Positions 13,409-21,179 of a stretch of DNA of 27,965 bases are shown here, one piece after another. The stretch is from contig JBQTGY010000059.1 in assembly GCA_052390415.1 (NCBI GenBank), positions 1 through 27,965 on the forward strand, in the 5' to 3' direction. How positions within the stretch are numbered: the first letter of the stretch is position 1; each line of letters opens with the position of its first letter. The notes beneath the pieces are model-generated. The model ran no database searches. It was not told the DNA's origin and saw only the letters and a list, made by a program, of their open reading frames with translations. Position numbers and translations under genes: made by a program. The stretch comes from JANNWF01 sp052390415. Its GTDB lineage: Bacteria > Pseudomonadota > Gammaproteobacteria > Xanthomonadales > Xanthomonadaceae.

Positions 13409-16318
13409 TCAATGCCGTCGCGCCAACTCCTGCGCCGGCCGCGGCAGGGCAAACAGAAAGCCCTGACCAATACTGCATTCCAGCCGCATCAGGGCGTCGC
13501 ATTGCAGCTGGGTCTCGATGCCTTCGGCGATCACTTCCATATCCAGCGAGCCGGCCAAGGCGCGGATGGCGCGCACCACGGCGGCGCTGCTGCCGCTGAG
13601 ATCGGACTTCAGCTCAGATACGAACGAGCGGTCGATTTTCAACGCGTGCAGCGGAAAGCGATGCAGGTAGGACAGTGAGGAATAACCGGTGCCGAAGTCG
13701 TCCAGCGACGTCAGTACGCCGGCATCGCGCAGGCTCAACATGGTGCTGCAGGCCTGCTCGGGATTTTGCAGCAGGGCACCTTCGGTGACCTCCACCCGCA
13801 CGCGGCTGGGGGGCACTCGGTACGCCCTAATCATTTCGAGCAGGCTCTGCGCGAGGTTGGGCGAACGGAAGTGGCGCGCTGACACGTTGATGCCGACATA
13901 GGCGGATGGCTCCGCCAGATCAGGAATGGCGCGCAATACCTGCTCGTACAGTTGCCAATCGATTTGTTCGACATTGCCCGAGTCTTCGGCCACAGCCAGA
14001 AATTCGGCCGGCAATAACAGGCCGCGCGAGCTATGTCGCCAGCGCAGCAGCGCTTCGTAACCGAGCACCGTGCCATCGGACAGCCGCACGATGGGTTGCA
14101 GATACGGCTCGAACTCATGTCGACCTAGCGCGCGGCGCAGGTCGCTTTCCATGTCGAGCACGTTGAGTGCTTCCTGGCGCAGTTGTTCGTCAAACAACTC
14201 GAAGCGCTGGCGGCCGTGCGCCTTGGCCCGATACATGGCGACATCGGCATCGCGCAGCAATTCTTCCGGCCGCGTGTAGCGCGGATGGGTGAGCGCGATG
14301 CCAATGCTGGCGGAGGAATAGATTTCCTTGTCACCGATGCGAATCGGGTCGACGAGTGTGGCCAACACGCGACTGGCGATGTGGCTGGCGTCGTCCACGC
14401 TGCGGATGTTCTCCAGCAGGATGGTGAACTCATCGCCGCCAAGCCGCGCCACCGAATCGGGCTCGCGCACGCAACTGGCAATCCGCCGGCCGGCTTCGAT
14501 CAACAGCTGGTCGCCGAGCAAATGGCCGACCGAATCGTTGACGACCTTGAAGCGATCCAGATCGAGAAACAGCACCGCGAACAGCCGCGTTGGATCCTGC
14601 TGATAACGGGTCAATGCGCGTTCCAGCCGACCCAACAAGGCGGCGCGATTGGGCAGGCCGGTCAGTGCGTCGTGCAGCGCTTCGTGTTGCAGGCGCGACT
14701 CGGCTTGTTCGCGCACCACGATCTGCTGGCGCAAATCGGCATTGGCGAGTTTCAGCTCCTGCGTGCGGTGCTCAACGCGTTTTTCCAGCTCGATATTGGC
14801 CTGGCGGAGCCGCTCGTGGGTTTGCCGGCGCTCCAGCGCAGTGGCCACATGGAAGGACGCGAATTGCAGGATCTCCTGCTCGGCCGGACCGTAGTCGCGG
14901 TCGCTGTCGTAGCTTTGCACCACCATCACGCCCAGCGCGCGGTTATCCAGCAGCAACGGCACGCCCAACCAGCATTCGGCCAAGGTGCCGAACACCACCA
15001 TCTCGCCGGCATCGATCAGGGCGCGCATTTCGTCGGCGGTGGCCAGCAGCGGTCGCTGATTTCGCAGCACCCATTCGGTGACGCCGTTGGTGAGCCGGCG
15101 CGACAACAGCGCATCGTCGCGCTCGTCGACCAGGTACGGGAAGTGCAACTCGGTGCCATCGTCAGACAGCAGGGCGATAAAAAAATTGCGTGCGTTCAGC
15201 AGCCCGGCAACGGCGCTGTGCACGCCGGCATAGAAGCTTTGCACGCTGCCACTTTCGCTGGCCAACTGGGCGATACGGTATTGCGCGGCCTGCAGGCGTT
15301 GCGCGCGTTCGCGTTCGCTTACTTCCAGGCGCAACGCGGCATTGGCTTCGGCGAGTTCGTTGGTACGCCGCTGCACGGCGGCTTCGAGATCGTCCTGCGC
15401 CTGCTTGTGGGTGACCGCGCTCAGGATGTGTTGGGCGACGTAAGCCAGCAACGAGCGGTCATCCTCGCTGTAGCGCAGGGTCTCGTCGTAACTCTGCACC
15501 ACCACTGCGCCACGCACGCGGCCACCGTGCAGCATGGGCACGCCTAGCCAATCGACGCATTCGCGACCCAGTCGAACATCGTCGCCCAAGCCCAATTGCC
15601 GACGCAGCATCAAACTCGGGCCAAGCAGGGACCTGCCGCTGTGCAGTACCGCAAAGGTCAGGCTGTTCGGATAGTCACTGCCCGCCACCTCCGGCCCCGC
15701 TTGCGACATCGACGAGTCGCCATCGTCGGCGTAGTAGGGGAAGTACATGACATCCCGCGCATCGTCGTACAGCGCAATGTAAAAGTTCTTCGCGTAGGTC
15801 AGGCGATCGACGATTTGATGCACACGCGCCAACATTTCGCGCAGGTCGAGATCGGAATAGGCAAGGTCGGCGATGGCGTACAGCGCTTGCTGCAAATGTT
15901 CGTTGCGATGCGCGGCCTGCGCTTCGCTGCGCAGTTGCCGCATGCTCAGCAGATCGCGCAGGCGCAGGTCGAGCAGATCGATGCAGGCACCGGCGGTGTC
16001 GCTGACAGCAAGCGTTGCGAGCGCCTCGACGTCGAAAGTCAGCGCCAGCTCGGCTTGGCCATCCGCCAAGGAAATGACGATGCCATTGGCCGTGGCGTTG
16101 TGGTTGTCGGTGGCGCGGATGGTCGCTGGCGAGCCATCCAGCAGGCGAAGTTGCGCCGACTGACAACCGAAATGTGCTGTCGCAAAGCGCGCAGCGACAT
16201 CGACCAATTCGTCGACATCCAGCCGGCGCGTGGCCAAGGCCCACACCCATTCGTCTGCCGCAGACCAGGATCCGCGCACAGGACATTGAGGTAACAATCG
16301 ATCCGTCAAGCTCTGCAC
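13409..16318 (-). CDS. GAF-GAF-GGDEF-EAL cyclic-di-GMP enzyme
   Basis: A 969-residue cytoplasmic signalling protein. Domain order: N-terminal region (1-140), GAF (about 150-300), coiled coil (300-345), second GAF (345-495), coiled coil with VEHRTQELKLANADLRQQI (495-545), GGDEF (545-705) and EAL (720-960). The cyclase signature GGDEF (627-631) is intact, and RxxD (618-621) lies five residues upstream as an inhibitory I-site. The EAL domain keeps EAL (755-757), NVSARHF, EVTEG, LDDFGTGYSSL, K894 and IAEGIET, so both synthesis and hydrolysis of c-di-GMP look possible. The two GAF domains are similar to each other (AKNFYIAL/ARNFFIAL, WLGVP) and probably arose by duplication. GTG start at 16318 follows AGAGGTGA. 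It has no transmembrane segment. Confidence 0.93.
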   Translation of the reverse strand: MQSLTDRLLPQCPVRGSWSAADEWVWALATRRLDVDELVDVAARFATAHFGCQSAQLRLLDGSPATIRATDNHNATANGIVISLADGQAELALTFDVEALATLAVSDTAGACIDLLDLRLRDLLSMRQLRSEAQAAHRNEHLQQALYAIADLAYSDLDLREMLARVHQIVDRLTYAKNFYIALYDDARDVMYFPYYADDGDSSMSQAGPEVAGSDYPNSLTFAVLHSGRSLLGPSLMLRRQLGLGDDVRLGRECVDWLGVPMLHGGRVRGAVVVQSYDETLRYSEDDRSLLAYVAQHILSAVTHKQAQDDLEAAVQRRTNELAEANAALRLEVSERERAQRLQAAQYRIAQLASESGSVQSFYAGVHSAVAGLLNARNFFIALLSDDGTELHFPYLVDERDDALLSRRLTNGVTEWVLRNQRPLLATADEMRALIDAGEMVVFGTLAECWLGVPLLLDNRALGVMVVQSYDSDRDYGPAEQEILQFASFHVATALERRQTHERLRQANIELEKRVEHRTQELKLANADLRQQIVVREQAESRLQHEALHDALTGLPNRAALLGRLERALTRYQQDPTRLFAVLFLDLDRFKVVNDSVGHLLGDQLLIEAGRRIASCVREPDSVARLGGDEFTILLENIRSVDDASHIASRVLATLVDPIRIGDKEIYSSASIGIALTHPRYTRPEELLRDADVAMYRAKAHGRQRFELFDEQLRQEALNVLDMESDLRRALGRHEFEPYLQPIVRLSDGTVLGYEALLRWRHSSRGLLLPAEFLAVAEDSGNVEQIDWQLYEQVLRAIPDLAEPSAYVGINVSARHFRSPNLAQSLLEMIRAYRVPPSRVRVEVTEGALLQNPEQACSTMLSLRDAGVLTSLDDFGTGYSSLSYLHRFPLHALKIDRSFVSELKSDLSGSSAAVVRAIRALAGSLDMEVIAEGIETQLQCDALMRLECSIGQGFLFALPRPAQELARRH

Positions 16319-16380
16319 CGTTCACCTCTTGTGCACACCGTAGCACCGGCGGTCAGGGCTGTCGAAAGAATGGTGGCCTT

Positions 16381-16487
16381 GCAGGCGCGGCGGAAGCCGC
16401 GATGGTCTCAGCGAAGCGGCCCAACGGCGGAAGCCGCGATGCTCTGCACTGATGGAACAGGAGCATCGCGGCTTCCGCCGCTCCTGC
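16381..16487. repeat. REP-like cluster with competing hairpins
   Basis: Two direct copies of CGGCGGAAGCCGCGATG (16388-16404 and 16425-16441) are followed by one inverted copy. The second copy forms a perfect 20-bp stem, 16425-16444 with 16461-16480, around a 16-base loop. The first copy can instead pair with 16464-16487 over 24 bp with one mismatch. The cluster lies just after the glycerol kinase stop and before the GGDEF-EAL gene, where it can act as a terminator. Related GCGGCTTCxGCCGC palindromes are known as REP sequences in several gammaproteobacteria. Confidence 0.75.
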
Positions 16488-16497
16488 ATGGCGAAAT

Positions 16498-17988
16498 TCA
16501 AAACGCCAGCGTCGCTGCCACCGCGCGTTTCCAGCCGGCGTAGAGGGCTTCCCGCTGGGCGGCATCCATGGCGGGTTCAAAGGTGCGGCCGATTCGCCAC
16601 TGGGCGGCGATCTGTTCGCGACTGTCCCAGAAGCCCACCGCCAAGCCTGCCAGAAAGGCCGCACCAAGAGCGGTGGTCTCCGAGGTGGCGGCGCGCTCCA
16701 GCGGTACGTTGAGCATGTCGGCTTGAAACTGAGCGAGGAAGTCATTGCCGATGGCGGCACCGTCGGCGCGCAGGTGCGTGAGGGCGATGCCGGAATCGGC
16801 CTGCATGGCGTCCAGTACGTCGCGGGTTTGATACGCCAGCGACTCCAGCGCGGCGCGCACGATGTGATCGCGTCCGCTGCCACGCGTGAGTCCGAAAATC
16901 GCGCCGCGTGCATCGCTGCGCCAATAGGGTGCGCCGAGGCCAACGAATGCCGGCACGCAATACACGCCGTCGGTGGATTCGAGTCGTTCAGCGCAGGCTT
17001 GCGACTCGGCGGCGGTGCCGATGATCCGCAAACCATCGCGCAACCATTGCACCGCTGCGCCGGCGATATAGACGCTGCCTTCCAGTGCGTATTCGACCTG
17101 ACCGCCGACATCCCACGCGATGGTGGTCAGCAAACCATGCTTTGAGTGAACGGCATGCGCGCCGGTGTTCAGCAGCAGAAAACAGCCGGTGCCATAGGTG
17201 TTCTTGGCGGTGCCCGGTGCGAAGCAGGCTTGGCCGAACAAGGCGGCCTGTTGATCGCCCGCCATACCCGCGATCGGCACTCGCGCGCCCAACCATTCGA
17301 CATCGGTAAACGCGTAGATCTCGCTGCAACTGCGCACCGCCGGCAACATGCTCGTGGGCACATCCAGCAAACGCAACAAGTCCGGACACCAGCGCCGCTG
17401 GTGAATGTCGTACATCAGGGTGCGCGAGGCATTGCTGATGTCGGTGGCGTGGGTGTGGTCTTCCGACAGGTTCCACAACAACCAGCTGTCGATGCTGCCG
17501 AACAACAATTCACCACGCGCGGCACGTTCGCGTGCGCCATCAACATGATCGAGCAGCCACGTGACTTTGGTGCCGGAACAATAGGCATCGATCAACAGCC
17601 CGGTGCGCTCTCGCACCAGCGCGTCATGACCTTCCGCCAACAACCGTTCGCAGATCGAACCGGATTGTCGTGACTGCCAGACGATGGCGTGATGGATGGG
17701 TTCGCCGCTGACGCGATCCCATACCACCGTGGTCTCGCGTTGGTTGGTGATGCCGATGCCCGCCACCTGAGCCGCATTCACCTGCGCCTTTGCCAGTACC
17801 TCGGCCACCGTCAAGCGCACGCTGCGCAGGATCTCCAGCGCGTCGTGTTCAACCCATCCGGGCTGCGGAAAAAACTGCGTCAATTCGCGCTGGGCGATGG
17901 CGACGGTGGCGCCCGCGTGATCGAACAGCATCGCCCGTGAGGACGTGGTGCCTTGGTCGATGGCGAGGATGTAGTGTTCGCTGCCCAT
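16498..17988 (-). CDS. glpK: Glycerol kinase
   Basis: A 496-residue FGGY-family kinase that phosphorylates glycerol to sn-glycerol 3-phosphate using ATP. The N-terminal ILAIDQGTTSSRAMLFD (phosphate-binding), ITNQRETTVVWD, AIVWQSRQSG, GTKVTWLLD, GSIDSWLLWNL, GMAGDQQAALFGQ, KNTYGTGCFLLLNTG and the C-terminal FGGY region are all typical, and the length is usual. In the motif that normally reads DGGA the sequence is ADGAAIGND, a Gly-to-Ala change that may affect nucleotide binding. ATG 17988 follows GAGGG, which overlaps the end of the hydroxylase gene, so the two are closely linked. A glpF transporter or glpD is not visible. A REP cluster follows the gene. Confidence 0.95.
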   Translation of the reverse strand: MGSEHYILAIDQGTTSSRAMLFDHAGATVAIAQRELTQFFPQPGWVEHDALEILRSVRLTVAEVLAKAQVNAAQVAGIGITNQRETTVVWDRVSGEPIHHAIVWQSRQSGSICERLLAEGHDALVRERTGLLIDAYCSGTKVTWLLDHVDGARERAARGELLFGSIDSWLLWNLSEDHTHATDISNASRTLMYDIHQRRWCPDLLRLLDVPTSMLPAVRSCSEIYAFTDVEWLGARVPIAGMAGDQQAALFGQACFAPGTAKNTYGTGCFLLLNTGAHAVHSKHGLLTTIAWDVGGQVEYALEGSVYIAGAAVQWLRDGLRIIGTAAESQACAERLESTDGVYCVPAFVGLGAPYWRSDARGAIFGLTRGSGRDHIVRAALESLAYQTRDVLDAMQADSGIALTHLRADGAAIGNDFLAQFQADMLNVPLERAATSETTALGAAFLAGLAVGFWDSREQIAAQWRIGRTFEPAMDAAQREALYAGWKRAVAATLAF

Positions 17989-17997
17989 CGAGTGCCC

Positions 17998-18873
17998 TCA
18001 GGGATTGTCGGCAATCACGCGTGGATCGGCCGCCGCCGCGTTGCGATGCGCCAGCGAACGCTCGGGTGGCCCGAACAGTTGTTCCAGCACACCACGCCAG
18101 CCTTGCGCGCGCGCGGCATCGCGAAACATCGCGATCCATTCGTGGAAGGTCAATCGGATCGGATTGTGGCTATGAATCTGGCCGATGATGCCGTAGGCGC
18201 AGGGCACCTCGGCGTCTTCCTCGACAAAGGTGCCAAACAGCTTGTCCCAGATGATCAGCACGCCGGCGTAGTTGCGATCAATGTATTTGGCATTGCGCGC
18301 GTGGTGTACACGATGATGCGAAGGTGTGTTGAAGACTTTTTCGATCCAGCCAAGCTTGCCGACTGCCTGGGTGTGCACGAAAAACTGGAAGCCCAGGTTG
18401 ATCGCGACCACCGCCACGATGTAGGTGGGCTCGAATCCGATCCACGCCAACGGCAACCAGAACACCCACATGCCCGAGATCGGATAGGTAAGGCTCTGCC
18501 GAAACGCGGTCGACAGATTCAGCCGCTCGGACGAGTGGTGGGTAACGTGCGAAGCCCACATCCAGCGCACGCGGTGATGCGCGCGATGAAACCAGTAGTA
18601 GAAAAAATCCTGGGCAACAAACAGCGCGGCGATGGTCAACGCCGAGGCCGATGGCAGCTCGAAAAGCCGGTACTGGTAGACCCAATAAAACAGGCCAATA
18701 ACCAGCAGCCAGGCCAGTGCGTCCGCCGCTTGATGCAGCAGCGCCAAGCCAGCGTTGGAGAGCGTATCGGTCCAGCTGTACATCGCTGGATTTGATCGGC
18801 GCCAATACCAGGCTTCCAGCGCGATCAGGCCCAGAAAGACCGGTGCCATCGCCAGCAGAATCCACTGTTCCAT
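17998..18873 (-). CDS. Sterol desaturase/fatty acid hydroxylase family, alkylglycerol monooxygenase-like
   Basis: A 291-residue integral membrane di-iron hydroxylase. The iron-ligand histidine clusters are FHRAHH (95-100), HVTHHSS (109-115), H167 and HHRVHH (186-191). The flanking text, HHSSERLNLSTAFRQS and TPSHHRVHHARNAKYIDRNYAGVLIIWDKLFGTF, closely follows what I recall of vertebrate alkylglycerol monooxygenase (TMEM195), which cleaves the ether bond of 1-alkylglycerols to a fatty aldehyde and glycerol. The resemblance is from memory, not an alignment. ATG 18873 overlaps the upstream stop as TGATG, which decides the start against 18924. Glycerol kinase follows after 9 bases. Lipid hydroxylation unrelated to ethers is the main alternative. 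Confidence 0.85.
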   Translation of the reverse strand: MEQWILLAMAPVFLGLIALEAWYWRRSNPAMYSWTDTLSNAGLALLHQAADALAWLLVIGLFYWVYQYRLFELPSASALTIAALFVAQDFFYYWFHRAHHRVRWMWASHVTHHSSERLNLSTAFRQSLTYPISGMWVFWLPLAWIGFEPTYIVAVVAINLGFQFFVHTQAVGKLGWIEKVFNTPSHHRVHHARNAKYIDRNYAGVLIIWDKLFGTFVEEDAEVPCAYGIIGQIHSHNPIRLTFHEWIAMFRDAARAQGWRGVLEQLFGPPERSLAHRNAAAADPRVIADNP

Positions 18874-19355
18874 CAGCGGTGCACCTCGTCGGATTCCAAC
18901 AGCATTGCCATGGTCGCCAGACAACGCCGCATCGCTGCGGTCATGAAAAGGTTCAGCAGCGGCGATGCGAGCGGCCAGGCGAGCGGGCTGGTCAATTCAA
19001 AGCGGTAGCGCCACTCAACCGCGGTGCCTTGCGCCACGGCGGTGAAGGACCAATCGGCATGACCCGCACGGACCAGCCAGGAGAACGGCGCGCTCAGGCC
19101 GCTCAAGGTGTAGGCATGTCGATGTGGCGGTTCCAGCGCGGTGATGCGCTCCTGCGGTCGCGAGCCATCACTGTTCTCCAACTCACGGGTGCTGCCAACC
19201 GCAGGGGGCGCATGCAGAGTCATGCTTCGTATCGACGGAATCGGCCCGAATCCACGGAAAGCCGCAGGAAATCGCAATGGATCAAGACCCAAAGCGAACA
19301 CCGCCTCGGGGGCGGACTGGAAGCTGTGTTTGGCAATCAGGTCAACGTGCATCAC
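18873..19355 (-). CDS. SRPBCC (START/Bet v1-like) family protein
   Basis: A 160-residue cytoplasmic protein whose layout fits the SRPBCC superfamily: an N-terminal strand HVDLIAKHSFQSAPEAVFAL, a central strand pair around RITALEPPHRHAYTLSG and DWSFTAVAQGTAVEWRYRFELTS, and a long C-terminal helix LNLFMTAAMRRCLATMAMLLE. Members hold hydrophobic ligands in a deep cavity. It is the first gene of the three-gene unit with the hydroxylase and glycerol kinase, so a lipid-handling role is plausible. Its stop overlaps the hydroxylase start by one base. Two adjacent ATG codons (19355 and 19352) could start it; no strong ribosome binding site is visible. Confidence 0.75.
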   Translation of the reverse strand: MMHVDLIAKHSFQSAPEAVFALGLDPLRFPAAFRGFGPIPSIRSMTLHAPPAVGSTRELENSDGSRPQERITALEPPHRHAYTLSGLSAPFSWLVRAGHADWSFTAVAQGTAVEWRYRFELTSPLAWPLASPLLNLFMTAAMRRCLATMAMLLESDEVHR

Positions 19356-19522
19356 AAGAGTCTGGCGACAGCGGCGGCGAGCGTCCAGTTTGGTGTGGAG
19401 CGGTGCGCTTGGAGGTCACCTGCCTTTGGCTCGACACCTCGCGCGGCGATTGCCATATTCCCGCAACCGCTGCGGTCGCAGAGTCTGCAACCGCCCTTCA
19501 GATTTCAGATTGCACAAGGCCG

Positions 19523-21085
19523 ATGAAACACGACGACGCCGAGTACGCCTTCCTCGAATTCGAGACCGAACTCGACAACAACGCCGCCAACACCCACATC
19601 GGCATGTATCTGGCCTGGGCGGTGCTGAACCGCTTGGTGCCGGAATCGAAGTGGGAAGGCTCGACGTGGGACGTTGCGCTGAACGAGGTACGTGAGCGCC
19701 GCAAAACCGGCGGCGAATTCTTGAGCGACCAATGCGACTGCAAGTTGATGAGCGATGACCTCAACGAAGAAGGCAATGCGTTCACCTTGAGTTACTACGG
19801 CCGCCAATTCGTGGCCGATTACGAAGCGGTGTTCGCGCAGCAGATTCCCGATACGGGCCACCCCACGGATGATCTGTGTTGTGTGCCCGATACCTGGGAA
19901 AACTTCGACCTTTTGCGTCCGCTGCTGGATCGTCGTTTCGCTGAATGGAAGGCGGGTACTGGCAGTTCATCGCTTCCGGACGCGACCGCCGCTTCGATCA
20001 AACAACCGTTGACGCTGGAACCGCTTGCGCCGGTGGGCCTATCGGGCCTCGCGACCGAGCCACCACGCGATGCCGAGCCGGCACCTGTCGTTCCAACCGC
20101 TGAAAAGCGCGCGACCGTCGCCGAACTGCGCAAGCGCGCCGACGGCGGTGATCGCGAGGCCATGTACGCGTTGGCGATCGAATACCTCACCGGCGAAAGC
20201 ATCCCGCAAGACTACGCACAGGCGGCCGCGCAGCTGGAGAAGGCGGCTCAGCTCGGCCTGGTTGAAGCCCAATACAACCTGGGCGTGTGCTTTCAGCGCG
20301 GTGATGGCAAACCCAAGAGCATCGAGCAAGCCATGCGTTGGTGGGGAATGGCGGCAGAGGCCGGTCATGCGGAAGCGCTGTACATGCTCGGCATGTGCTA
20401 TCGCGCGGGTGATGGCGTGGCCAAGGATTTCATTGCTTCCAACGCATTGATGCTGATGGCCAAGGCGCGTGGTTCGCGGGATGCGCAGCGCGCCGGCGTG
20501 ATGGCCGGAAGTTTCGCGGCCTCGATGCTGCTGGCCGAGAAGTTGCGACTGCCCGGCCAACTGATTGCGCAACTGTCCGCCCGCCGCCTCGCGCTGCGTG
20601 CAGGTACGGTGGATGACGGGCTGGCGCTATGGCGTGATGCTGCGAACGCCGACAGTCCAAAGGACCCGAACGCAGTGGCGGGGCCGCGAGTCGAATCGTT
20701 GGCCACAGCGAATGCTGGTCGCGCGGCGTCATCGGGGCGTACTCACCAGCCGACCGCACAAAGCGAGTCTGCCCACAGTTCAGAACGTCACGCTGCGCCC
20801 GCAAAACCCATTGGTCTTCATCATCTTGCGCTAGCCATCGGCAGCTTCGCCTTCATCCTGCTGTTGCTGCTGGCTGGCACCTTGGTGGGCACTCCGCTGA
20901 AACTTGCCGCCGTTGCGCTGGCCGTGATCGGTGCCTGGGGCAGTTACGCCACCTGCCACGAACTCGAAGTCTCACCGGTCATGCGTTTTGTATTTACTGC
21001 CTTGTCACTGGTGCCGGTGGCGGGCAGCTTTGCTTGCATCGCGGTGTTGCTGCGCTGGGTGCGCAGCAGAAGCGGCGAAGCCTAA
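19523..21085 (+). CDS. Sel1-repeat membrane protein
   Basis: A 520-residue protein with three parts. The N-terminal domain (about 1-145: DDAEYAFLEFETELDNNAANTHIGMYLAWAVLNRLVPE) matches a pattern I associate with small uncharacterised domains of the DUF7832 kind. Residues 210-316 hold about three Sel1-like repeats (AMYALAIEYLTGESIPQDYAQAAAQLEKAAQLG and two more), which usually mediate protein contacts. After a Ser/Ala/His-rich linker, three transmembrane helices close the protein (about 440-515). ATG 19523 follows AAGG; the 82-residue upstream extension is rejected because it would overlap the divergent gene and lacks homology to the domain. It stands alone and its function is unknown. Confidence 0.75.
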   Translation: MKHDDAEYAFLEFETELDNNAANTHIGMYLAWAVLNRLVPESKWEGSTWDVALNEVRERRKTGGEFLSDQCDCKLMSDDLNEEGNAFTLSYYGRQFVADYEAVFAQQIPDTGHPTDDLCCVPDTWENFDLLRPLLDRRFAEWKAGTGSSSLPDATAASIKQPLTLEPLAPVGLSGLATEPPRDAEPAPVVPTAEKRATVAELRKRADGGDREAMYALAIEYLTGESIPQDYAQAAAQLEKAAQLGLVEAQYNLGVCFQRGDGKPKSIEQAMRWWGMAAEAGHAEALYMLGMCYRAGDGVAKDFIASNALMLMAKARGSRDAQRAGVMAGSFAASMLLAEKLRLPGQLIAQLSARRLALRAGTVDDGLALWRDAANADSPKDPNAVAGPRVESLATANAGRAASSGRTHQPTAQSESAHSSERHAAPAKPIGLHHLALAIGSFAFILLLLLAGTLVGTPLKLAAVALAVIGAWGSYATCHELEVSPVMRFVFTALSLVPVAGSFACIAVLLRWVRSRSGEA

Positions 21086-21104
21086 GTTGACTGCTGCGGC
21101 ACAG

Positions 21105-21165
21105 CGATTCGCGAATCGGCGCGCGCCTGTTTCGTTTGGAGGGCCGCGCTCCCGCGCGGCCCTCC
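21105..21165. terminator. Palindromes between convergent genes (REP-like/terminator)
   Basis: A perfect 14-bp palindrome CGATTCGCGAATCG (21105-21118) is followed by a hairpin with a perfect 12-bp stem: GGAGGGCCGCGC (21138-21149), TCCC loop, then its complement (21154-21165). It lies between the stops of the Sel1 and DUF3494 genes, so it can terminate both. The sequence GGAGGGCCGCGCTCC recurs, inverted, at 24559-24581. Confidence 0.7.
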
Positions 21166-21179
21166 TGCCCAACGTGGCC

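Noticed and set aside
14183..15547. 454-residue open frame on the plus strand
   Set aside because: It runs opposite to the GAF-GAF-GGDEF-EAL gene, whose motifs are unambiguous; high-GC codon use leaves the antisense frame open.
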